A DNA stretch of 24,731 bases from CAYQMF01 sp964418595 (GTDB lineage: Bacteria; Planctomycetota; UBA1135; UBA2386). Below are positions 1 through 10,713 of the stretch, one piece after another. Under the pieces are notes generated by a model. The model was not told the DNA's origin, searched no databases, and saw only the letters and a program-made list of their open reading frames with translations. The stretch's first letter is position 1. Every line of letters begins with the position of its first letter. The position numbers were made by a program, and so were the translations under genes. Location of the stretch: assembly GCA_964418595.1 (NCBI GenBank), contig CAYQMF010000105.1, forward strand, positions 1-24,731, given 5' to 3'.

Positions 1-1
1 C

Positions 2-154
2 GCGGTCGCGCTGGGACACCCGATCGGCGCGTCGGGCGCGCGCGTGCTCACCACGCTCCTGCACGCGCTCGCCGACCGCGGCAAGGCGCGCGGGCTCGCC
101 GCCCTGTGCCTCGGCGGCGGCAACGCCGTGGCGATGGCCGTGGAGAGGATCTGA
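2..154 (+). CDS. Thiolase (acetyl-CoA acyltransferase), C-terminal end only
   Basis: This is the last 50 codons of a gene that begins before the window. The translation starts within ALGHPIGASGAR and ends with LCLGGGNAVAMAVERI. The first is the thiolase block around the active-site histidine (G-H-P-x-G-x-S-G). The second carries the C-terminal C-x-G-G-G motif, whose cysteine is the general base in this family. The enzyme cleaves 3-ketoacyl-CoA with CoA, or condenses two acetyl-CoA. Only 2 bases separate its stop from the next start, so it is co-transcribed with the hydroxyacyl-CoA dehydrogenase, which makes the substrate for this step. Whether it is a degradative (FadA-like) or biosynthetic (PhaA/AtoB-like) thiolase cannot be told from this fragment. 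The neighbouring acyl-CoA dehydrogenases favour degradation. Confidence 0.93.
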   Translation, partial: AVALGHPIGASGARVLTTLLHALADRGKARGLAALCLGGGNAVAMAVERI

Positions 155-156
155 CC

Positions 157-1023
157 ATGCCCCAGCAGCTTCCCAGGAAGATCGCCGTCGTCGGCGCCGG
201 CACGATGGGCAACGGCATCGCCCAGGCGTTCGCCAGCGTCGGCGTCGACGTGCGCCTCATCGACATCAAGGACGAGTTCGTGCAGCGCGGGCTCGCCGCC
301 ATCCAGCAGAGTCTCGCCCGCTTCGTGAAGAAGGGCACGCTCGCGGAGGCCGACGCGCAGGCCATCGGCAAGCGCGTGAGCGGCGCCACCGCGCTCGACG
401 CGGCCGCCGACTGCGACCTCGTGGTCGAGGCGGTGAGCGAGAACGTCGAGATCAAGCGCAAGGTCTTCACCCAGCTCGATGCCGTGTGCGGCAAGGCGGC
501 GATCCTCGCCAGCAACACGTCGTCGATCTCGATCACGACGCTCGCCGCCGCCACGAAGCGCTCGACCCAGGTGATCGGCATGCACTTCATGAACCCCGTC
601 CCGCTCATGAAGCTGGTCGAGGTGATCCGCGGCCAGGACACGAGCGACGCCACGACCACGCAGGTGGTCGAGTGGGCCAAGGCGATGGGCAAGGTCCCGG
701 TCGCCGCGCAGGACTACCCGGGCTTCATCAGCAACCGCGTGCTGATGCCCATGATCAACGAGGCCGTGTTCTGCCTCATGGAGGGCGTGTCCAGCCGCGA
801 GGGGATCGACGAGATCATGAAGCTCGGCATGAACCACCCGATGGGCCCGCTGCAGCTCGCCGACTTCATCGGGCTGGATGTGTGCGTGAGCATCCTCGAC
901 GTGCTCAAGGACGGACTCGGCGACGACAAGTACCGCGCCTGTCCGCTGCTGCGCCGCATGGTGGCCGCCGGCCACCTCGGCAAGAAGACCGGCCGCGGCT
1001 TCTACGAGTACCCCGCCAAATGA
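157..1023 (+). CDS. 3-hydroxyacyl-CoA (3-hydroxybutyryl-CoA) dehydrogenase
   Basis: The 288-residue product has the normal length of the short, single-function Hbd/PaaH type. It oxidises 3-hydroxyacyl-CoA to 3-ketoacyl-CoA with NAD in the cytoplasm. The NAD-binding Rossmann loop is G-x-G-x-x-G at residues 13-18 (KIAVVGAGTMG). The substrate and catalytic region is SNTSSISI at 119-126, followed by HFMNPVPLMKLVEV, which holds the His143/Glu155 pair with the usual spacing. The C-terminal domain starts near SNRVLMPMINEA and contains NHPMGPLQLADFIGLD. The ATG at 157 is chosen because it begins right before the Rossmann fold and has GAGG at 145-148 as ribosome site. The stop overlaps the next start (ATGA), so translation is probably coupled. 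hbd and paaH are both fitting names and the sequence does not decide between them. Confidence 0.95.
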   Translation: MPQQLPRKIAVVGAGTMGNGIAQAFASVGVDVRLIDIKDEFVQRGLAAIQQSLARFVKKGTLAEADAQAIGKRVSGATALDAAADCDLVVEAVSENVEIKRKVFTQLDAVCGKAAILASNTSSISITTLAAATKRSTQVIGMHFMNPVPLMKLVEVIRGQDTSDATTTQVVEWAKAMGKVPVAAQDYPGFISNRVLMPMINEAVFCLMEGVSSREGIDEIMKLGMNHPMGPLQLADFIGLDVCVSILDVLKDGLGDDKYRACPLLRRMVAAGHLGKKTGRGFYEYPAK

Positions 1024-2183
1024 CGTCCACGCTCCCCGCCGGCCAGGTCACCGACTTCGAGCTGTCCGCCGAGCTGACCGCGTTCCGCGACGAAGTGCGC
1101 GCGTTCGTGCAGACCCAGCGCCTCGCGGAGCGCGCGGCCGGCTTCGACGCCGAGGTTGCGTTCCCGCGCGACGTGGTCGAGGCCGCCGCGAAGCAGGGCC
1201 TGCTCGGGATCACCATCCCGAAGAAGTACGGCGGACGCCAGCTCGGCAACCTCGCGAGCTGCGTGATGCTCGAGGAACTCAACGCGGCGTGCGCCTCGAC
1301 CGGCGTGACCGTGTCGGTGCACAACTCGCTGGTGTCCTCGCCGCTCGCCAAGTGGGGCAACGACGACCAGCGCCAGCGCTACCTGCCGCGCCTCGCCAGC
1401 GGCGAGTGGATCGGCGCCTACTGCCTGTCGGAGGCGTTCTCCGGCTCCGACGCCGCGGCCTTGCGCTGCGAGGCCAAGCCCGACGGCGACGCGTTCATCC
1501 TCAACGGCGCCAAGCTCTGGATCACCACCGGGTCCGAGGCCGACCTGTTCATCGTGTTCGCGCGCACCAGCGCCGATCGCGTCAAGGGCATCTCGGCGTT
1601 CCTGGTCGAGGGCGGCTATCCGGGCGTGGGGGTCGGCAAGAAGGAACGCAAGCTCGGCATCCGCGGCTCGCCGACGACGGAGATCGTGCTCGAAGACGTG
1701 CGCGTGCCGGCGAGCAACCTGCTCGGCGAGGACGGCAAGGGGTTCAACATCGCTCTCGACACGCTCGATGGCGGCCGCCTCGGCATCGCCTCGCAGTCAC
1801 TCGGGATCGCGCGGGCCTGCAAGGACCTGCTCGCCGCGGACCTCGCGGCGCGCAAGGACGCCAAGGGGCGGCCCACGGCCCCGCAGTCGGCGCAGTGGCA
1901 GCTTTCCGACATGGCCGCGGAACTCGACGCCTACCGGTTCCTCACCTGGCGCGCGGCCCTCCTGCGCGACCGCGGCGTGCGCTGCAGCGTCGAGGCGGCG
2001 ATGGCCAAGCTCACCACGAGCCAGCTCTGCAACCGCGCGGCGCGCGTGCTGGTGTCGATCCTCGGACCGCAGGGCGCGACCGGCACCGCGGAGCGCCTGC
2101 TGCGCGATGCGCGCATCACCGAGATCTACGAGGGCGCGACCGACATCCAGCGGCTGGTCATCGCGCGAGGTCTGCTCGAGTGA
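1020..2183 (+). CDS. Acyl-CoA dehydrogenase (first copy)
   Basis: The 387-residue product is a flavin enzyme that introduces the alpha,beta double bond into acyl-CoA, the first step of beta-oxidation. The order is N-terminal helical domain (about 15-130), middle beta domain with the flavin loop CLSEAFSGSD at 135-144 and WITTG at 167-171, then the C-terminal helical domain. The catalytic base is Glu371 in IYEGATDIQR, where short-chain acyl-CoA dehydrogenases carry it. Two cross-subunit flavin contacts look worn: the usual R-x-x-F-G reads ARKDAKG at 277-283, and the usual Q-x-x-G-G-Y-G reads VSILGPQGA at 345-353. The start overlaps the preceding stop (ATGA). Its partner may be the second dehydrogenase downstream, which has the opposite losses. 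Confidence 0.92.
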   Translation: MTSTLPAGQVTDFELSAELTAFRDEVRAFVQTQRLAERAAGFDAEVAFPRDVVEAAAKQGLLGITIPKKYGGRQLGNLASCVMLEELNAACASTGVTVSVHNSLVSSPLAKWGNDDQRQRYLPRLASGEWIGAYCLSEAFSGSDAAALRCEAKPDGDAFILNGAKLWITTGSEADLFIVFARTSADRVKGISAFLVEGGYPGVGVGKKERKLGIRGSPTTEIVLEDVRVPASNLLGEDGKGFNIALDTLDGGRLGIASQSLGIARACKDLLAADLAARKDAKGRPTAPQSAQWQLSDMAAELDAYRFLTWRAALLRDRGVRCSVEAAMAKLTTSQLCNRAARVLVSILGPQGATGTAERLLRDARITEIYEGATDIQRLVIARGLLE

Positions 2184-3295
2184 CGACCACTGGCACTCCC
2201 TCCGGCGGCGGGCCCGCGCCCGGCCAAGGCCCGCCGGGCTACCCCGTGTATCCGCAGCCTGCGGCGGGCGACGGCCGGCCGGTCTCGTTCTACCTCGCCA
2301 TCTTCCTCGGGATGCTGCTCGTGCTCTCGGCCGGGCTCAACCTCGTGCTCCTCTTCGTCGGCGTCATCGGCTCGGCGGCCAGCGGCTTCGGCGCGCTCGA
2401 AGAAGCCGACGACCAGTACCAGGTCGTGGCCGTGAGCGGCGATGGCGACGCGCGCGACAAGGTCCTGCGCATCGTGGTCGACGGCGCGATCGCCGAGCAA
2501 TCGAGCCCGGTCCTCGGCGCGAGCGGGGGCACCGTGAGTCGGGTCGAGCGCGCGCTGAAGCTGGCGCGGCGGGACGACGCCATCAAGGCGGTGCTGCTGG
2601 CGGTCGACTCGCCCGGCGGCGGCGTCACCGACTCGGATCTCATCTACCGCGCCATCCGCGCCTTCCGCGACGAGACCAAGAAGCCGGTGTTCGCCCACTT
2701 CGGCGATCTCGCGGCGAGCGGTGGCTACTACATCGCCTGCGCCTGCGATCAGATCCTCGCCAGCGAGACGACCATCACCGGCTCGATCGGCGTGGTGATG
2801 AGCACCTGGAACTACGCCGGCGCCGCCAAGATGGTCGGCATCGAGTCGGTGGACATCGTCAGCGCCCGCACGCCGCACAAGACGATGCTGTCGGGGAGCA
2901 AGCCCGTCGATCCCGGCGAACTCGCCATCGTGCGCTCGATCGTCGACGAGATGTACGACCGCTTCGTGGACGTGGTCGCTGCGGGTCGTCCCGCGCTCGA
3001 ACGCGCGCGCATCGTCGAGCTGGCCGACGGTCGGATCTACTCGGCCGGACAGGCCATGCAGAGCGGGCTGATCGACGGCATCGCGACGGAGGCCGAGGCG
3101 ATCGAGCTGCTCAAGAGCCGGGCCCGGTTGTCCGCCGCCAAGGTCGTCGAGCAGCGCCGGCGCCTGACGCTGTTCGATGCGCTCACCGGGGCCCACGCGG
3201 CCCCGCCGCCGCCGAGTCTCGAGCAGGCGCTCGGCCAGTTCCTCACCAAGACCACCGGGCCGCGCCTGCTGTACTTCTGGCAGGGCGGCCGCTGA
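2180..3295 (+). CDS. Membrane-anchored S49 (SppA-type) signal peptide peptidase
   Basis: The 371-residue product is a short-form SppA-like serine peptidase, which would degrade signal peptides or membrane-protein fragments on the outer face of the inner membrane. Residues 1-34 are a Gly/Pro-rich cytoplasmic tail, and about 37-63 form one membrane segment (FYLAIFLGMLLVLSAGLNLV). The peptidase core follows, with LLAVDSPGGGV at 139-149. The nucleophile Ser180 lies in DLAASGGYYIA. The likely general base is Lys234 in ARTPHK, 54 residues later, close to the 52-residue spacing I recall for Bacillus SppA. The core is that of a single-domain enzyme, not the tandem E. coli form. The GTG start overlaps the previous stop (GTGA) and gives the whole tail. 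Its place between two acyl-CoA dehydrogenase genes is unusual and its substrate is unknown. Confidence 0.9.
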   Translation: MTTTGTPSGGGPAPGQGPPGYPVYPQPAAGDGRPVSFYLAIFLGMLLVLSAGLNLVLLFVGVIGSAASGFGALEEADDQYQVVAVSGDGDARDKVLRIVVDGAIAEQSSPVLGASGGTVSRVERALKLARRDDAIKAVLLAVDSPGGGVTDSDLIYRAIRAFRDETKKPVFAHFGDLAASGGYYIACACDQILASETTITGSIGVVMSTWNYAGAAKMVGIESVDIVSARTPHKTMLSGSKPVDPGELAIVRSIVDEMYDRFVDVVAAGRPALERARIVELADGRIYSAGQAMQSGLIDGIATEAEAIELLKSRARLSAAKVVEQRRRLTLFDALTGAHAAPPPPSLEQALGQFLTKTTGPRLLYFWQGGR

Positions 3296-3309
3296 ACCGC
3301 GAACGAGCG

Positions 3310-4377
3310 ATGCACAACTTCCAGCTATCGGAGGAGCACCAGATGGTGCTCGAAACCGTCCGACGGTTCGTCAAGGACGTGGCCGAGCCCAAGGCTCTCG
3401 ACCACGACGAGCACGGCAGGTTCGTGCGCGAGCAGATCGATCAGCTCGCGGAACTCGGCATGCTCGGCCTGCCGGTCGCCGAGGCCAGCGGCGGCGCCGG
3501 CATGGGTTGGGTCTCGACGGTGGTGGCGCTCGAGGAGATCGCATCGTCGTGTTCGTCGACGGCGCAGGTGCTGGCCGGCCATGCCGCGACGGCCGCGGCT
3601 GCCCTCGACGGCATCGACGGCGCCGGCGAGTTGCTCGGTGCGTTGTGCATGGGCGAGAAGCTCGCCGCGTGGATCGGACCCGACGCGGGCGTGACGTTGG
3701 CGTCGGGGAAGGTGACCGGCGTGGCTGCGTTGGTGCCTGCCGGCGGCGAGGCGTCGGTCTTCGTCGTCGCCGCACGCGAGGGCGACCAGCCCGTGCTGCT
3801 CACGGTCGACAAGCACGCCGCCAAGATCACGCCGGTCCGGTCGCTGGGCCTGCGCGCCACGGCGCCGGCCCGCGTCGAGTTCGCGGGCGCAGCCGCCAAG
3901 GTGGTGGCGCAGGGCGCGGCCGCGACGGCGGCGCTGCTGCGCGCGGAGATCGGGGCCTGCCTCGGCGCCGCCGCCATCGCCTGCGGTCTCCAGCAGGCCT
4001 CGCTGCGGCAGAGCCTCGGGCATGCTCGCGAGCGCATCGCCTTCGGCAAGCCGCTCACAGCCCAGCAGGCCGTGGCGCACAAGCTCGCGCGCATGCAGCG
4101 CCGGCTCGCGTCGTCCCGGCACGTCGCCTACCACGTCGCACGTCTGCTCGACGCCGGCGAGGATGCCCGCGAGGCCGCGTGGATCGCCAAGCTCGAGGCG
4201 ATCGATGCCGCGGTGGAGGGCGCCGACGAGGGCATCCAGATCCACGGCGGCTACGGCTTCGTGGTGGAGTACCACGTCGAGCGGCACTACCGCGATGCCA
4301 AGACCATCGAGGTCCTGGAGGGCGGGCGCGAGCGCCTGCGCGACCAGCTCGCCGCACGCGCGGTCGCCGGAAAGTAG
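3310..4377 (+). CDS. Acyl-CoA dehydrogenase-like protein with eroded middle domain
   Basis: The 355-residue product is shorter than the usual 380 or so. The N-terminal helical domain is clear (FQLSEEHQMVLETVRRFV at 4-21, LPVAEASGGAGMGW at 54-67). The middle domain lacks the flavin loops of the family: there is no T/S-E-x-x-x-G-S-D and no W-I-T-x-G, and residues 117-200 read as a shortened, Ala/Val-rich beta region. The C-terminal domain is well kept, with ERIAFGKPLT at 241-250 (the R-x-x-F-G contact), QIHGGYGF at 310-317 and Glu337 in EVLEGG, where the catalytic base normally sits. It starts 14 bases after the peptidase gene and has no strong ribosome site. It may be a flavin-sharing partner of the dehydrogenase at 1020-2183, or a divergent enzyme acting alone. 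Confidence 0.85.
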   Translation: MHNFQLSEEHQMVLETVRRFVKDVAEPKALDHDEHGRFVREQIDQLAELGMLGLPVAEASGGAGMGWVSTVVALEEIASSCSSTAQVLAGHAATAAAALDGIDGAGELLGALCMGEKLAAWIGPDAGVTLASGKVTGVAALVPAGGEASVFVVAAREGDQPVLLTVDKHAAKITPVRSLGLRATAPARVEFAGAAAKVVAQGAAATAALLRAEIGACLGAAAIACGLQQASLRQSLGHARERIAFGKPLTAQQAVAHKLARMQRRLASSRHVAYHVARLLDAGEDAREAAWIAKLEAIDAAVEGADEGIQIHGGYGFVVEYHVERHYRDAKTIEVLEGGRERLRDQLAARAVAGK

Positions 4378-4400
4378 CGTCGCGCGCGCCGGCGCGACGC
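4377..4400. terminator. GC hairpin between converging genes, probable two-way terminator
   Basis: Perfect 9-base arms (GCGTCGCGC at 4377-4385 and GCGCGACGC at 4392-4400) flank a 6-base loop, starting on the last base of the acyl-CoA dehydrogenase stop codon. The superoxide dismutase gene ends at 4420 on the other strand, so the hairpin is the main structure between two convergent genes. There is no T tract on either side, so a classic intrinsic terminator is not shown. The position is the chief argument. Confidence 0.45.
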
Positions 4401-4419
4401 GGCCCTCAGGCGCAGGCGG

Positions 4420-4995
4420 TCACGCGAACTGCTTCGCCACGAAGTCCCAGTTCACGATGCTCCACCACGCCTCGACGTAGCGCTTGCGGTCGTTGCGGTG
4501 GTCGATGTAGTAGGCGTGCTCCCACACGTCGCAGGTGAGCAGCGGCTTGTCGCCGGTGCGCAGCGGCGTGTCGGCATTGCCGGTCGTGGTGATCTCGAGC
4601 TTGCCGTCGGGCTTCTTGGCGAGCCACGCCCAGCCGGAGCCGAACTGCGCCAGCGCGGCGGCCGTGAACTTCTCCTGGAAGGTCGCGAACGACCCGAAGG
4701 TCTTGTCGAGCGCTGCGGCCAGCGGCCCCTTCAGCTTCGGCTTGTCCGGGGACATGCAGTGCCAATAGAAGGTGTGGTTCCACACCTGCGCGGCCTGGTT
4801 GAAGATCCCGCCCTGCGTCGTCTTGATCAGTTCCTCGAGGGTCTTGCCCTCGAGCTTCTGGGCGGGCGCCAGCTCGTTGAGCTTGTTGACGTAGGCCTGA
4901 TGGTGCTTGCCGTGATGGAAGGAGATCGTCTCGGCGGAGATGACGGGAGCGAGCGCGTCGGCGGCGTAAGGGAGTCTTGGAAGTTCGAAAGGCAT
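4420..4995 (-). CDS. sodB: Superoxide dismutase, iron type
   Basis: The 191-residue product converts superoxide to oxygen and hydrogen peroxide in the cytoplasm. The four metal ligands are visible: His27 in SFHHGKHHQAY, His74 in AAQVWNHTFYW, and Asp156 and His160 in DVWEHAYYIDHRN. Gln70 in AAQVWNH is where iron enzymes carry their active-site glutamine, while manganese enzymes have it further along, so iron is favoured. A cambialistic enzyme is possible. The length is typical. The ATG at 4995 begins the standard MPFELPRLPY N-terminus; upstream in-frame sequence does not resemble the family and overlaps the next gene. The start lies 55 bases after the hydrolase stop on the same strand. I see no convincing promoter in that gap. 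Confidence 0.96.
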   Translation of the reverse strand: MPFELPRLPYAADALAPVISAETISFHHGKHHQAYVNKLNELAPAQKLEGKTLEELIKTTQGGIFNQAAQVWNHTFYWHCMSPDKPKLKGPLAAALDKTFGSFATFQEKFTAAALAQFGSGWAWLAKKPDGKLEITTTGNADTPLRTGDKPLLTCDVWEHAYYIDHRNDRKRYVEAWWSIVNWDFVAKQFA

Positions 4996-5050
4996 GCGTC
5001 GATGGTGGACGCTCGACGCGCGCTGCGCAAGCTTCGGAGGTGAGCAGACC

Positions 5051-5860
5051 TCACGGCGCGAGCAGGAACGCGCGCACGTCGTCCAGCACCTTCGCATCGC
5101 CCAGCCAGTCGGCGTGCCGACGCCCCGTCAGCTCCACGAGCTTGCCGCGCGGCCCCATCGCCGCGGCGAGGCGACGCGCCGAGGCCACGGGAATGGCCTC
5201 GTCGTCGGCACCGTGCACGAGCAGCGCGGGCGTGGTGCCGATGTTGGCCCACGTCAGCGCGTCGTAGTGATCCGCGGGCGCGAGGCGGCCGTACCAGGTC
5301 GGCTTGCGCACGTCGATCGCGTCGTACGGCGACAGCAGGAGCAGCTTGCTGGCGGGCTTTCCCTCCGTGGCGAGCAGTCCGGCCAACCGCAGGGCGAGCG
5401 CCGTCCCGAGCGAGAAGCTCACCAGATGCACCTGGCGGGCCCCGCACCGCTCCACCACGTGCCGGAGCTGCGCGAGGCTGTCGGCTTCGAAGGTTTGCAG
5501 CCCCGGCGTGCCGGCCGCGCCGTCGAACCCGCGGTAGGTCCACACCGCGAGTCCGAAGTCGGCGTCGCCTGCGATCCCTTCGAGCAGGGACTGTCCGCCG
5601 CGCAGCACGTCCTCGCCGTTGCCCGGCAGGAGTAGCAGCCACGGCGCATCGACCGCCTTGGGTGGGCGCACGAGGCCGCGCAGCTCGATCCCCGGCGCCA
5701 CGAGGAGCGGCTCGGCGCGCCAGCCACTCCGGCCGGTCAGCGCCGTGAACGCGGCGTCGGTGAGCGGACCCGGCCGGTACACGAACCATCCGCGACTGCG
5801 CATGGCAATGAGAGCGAGACCGCAGACGAGGCCGGCGGCGAGGATCGCGAACAGCTTCAC
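5051..5860 (-). CDS. Membrane-anchored alpha/beta hydrolase
   Basis: The 269-residue product has one N-terminal hydrophobic anchor (VKLFAILAAGLVCGLALIAM), so the hydrolase domain probably faces the periplasm. Strand and oxyanion region: WLLLLPGNGED. The nucleophile is Ser150 in LVSFSLGTALAL (S-x-S-x-G, with Ser in place of the first Gly of the classic elbow). The acid is probably Asp220 in LLVHGADDEAIP, and the base His249 in GRRHADW. This is a complete catalytic triad in the right order. The substrate is unknown; serine esterases and peptidases of this fold cannot be told apart here. The GTG at 5860 is chosen because it gives a short Lys-containing start directly before the hydrophobic segment. 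An in-frame GTG at 5887 or TTG at 5896 would add 9 or 12 residues. It is divergent from the NRPS gene. Confidence 0.85.
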   Translation of the reverse strand: MKLFAILAAGLVCGLALIAMRSRGWFVYRPGPLTDAAFTALTGRSGWRAEPLLVAPGIELRGLVRPPKAVDAPWLLLLPGNGEDVLRGGQSLLEGIAGDADFGLAVWTYRGFDGAAGTPGLQTFEADSLAQLRHVVERCGARQVHLVSFSLGTALALRLAGLLATEGKPASKLLLLSPYDAIDVRKPTWYGRLAPADHYDALTWANIGTTPALLVHGADDEAIPVASARRLAAAMGPRGKLVELTGRRHADWLGDAKVLDDVRAFLLAP

Positions 5861-5956
5861 GCGGCGGATTGTCGAGAGTTGCGACACCCGGGCCAAGGGC
5901 GGTCCCGCCTTCGGTCCGCTTCAAGCGCCGGCGTCGAGTTCTCCGAACAGGGATCA

Positions 5957-5984
5957 GGAGACTCCCGCTATCGTGGGCGTCTCC
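5957..5984. promoter_or_regulatory. 28-bp near-palindrome upstream of the NRPS gene
   Basis: The outer arms GGAGAC (5957-5962) and GTCTCC (5979-5984) are perfect. After a single mismatch (T5963 against C5978), the inner arms CCCGC (5964-5968) and GTGGG (5973-5977) pair with one G-T wobble. The 4-base centre is TATC. As DNA it is a dyad large enough for a dimeric regulator, and as RNA it is a stable hairpin. It ends 27 bases before the NRPS start. The centre contains TATCGT, which matches 4 of 6 positions of a -10 box, but I found no good -35, so promoter overlap is only a possibility. Operator or leader hairpin: undecided. Confidence 0.5.
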
Positions 5985-6002
5985 GCCAGACCGCCTCACG
6001 TC

Positions 6003-6007
6003 GAGGG
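6003..6007 (+). promoter_or_regulatory. Ribosome binding site deciding the NRPS start
   Basis: GAGGG at 6003-6007 stands 4 bases before the ATG at 6012. The open frame continues far upstream into sequence that codes on the other strand, so this site and the immediate beginning of the formyltransferase fold (TRPLSCFFIGSDTLL) together fix the start. Confidence 0.55.
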
Positions 6008-6011
6008 CTGC

Positions 6012-10695
<4,684 letters not shown>

Positions 10696-10697
<2 letters not shown>

Positions 10698-10701
10698 GGA
10701 G
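10696..10701 (+). promoter_or_regulatory. Ribosome binding site of the PKS gene
   Basis: GAGGAG at 10696-10701 overlaps the NRPS stop codon (TGA at 10695-10697) and lies 12 bases before the ATG at 10714, a rather long spacing. No nearer in-frame start precedes the KS domain. The arrangement implies that the PKS is translated from the NRPS transcript. Confidence 0.55.
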
Positions 10702-10713
10702 CGGGATCCGGTC

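Noticed and set aside
5861..5896. Longer hydrolase start (TTG at 5896 or GTG at 5887)
   Set aside because: The GTG at 5860 places a Lys and then the hydrophobic anchor right at the N-terminus. The longer forms add unremarkable residues and have no ribosome site.
5969..5974. TATCGT as a -10 box for the NRPS operon
   Set aside because: No acceptable -35 box at 16-18 bases. Reported only as part of the palindrome.
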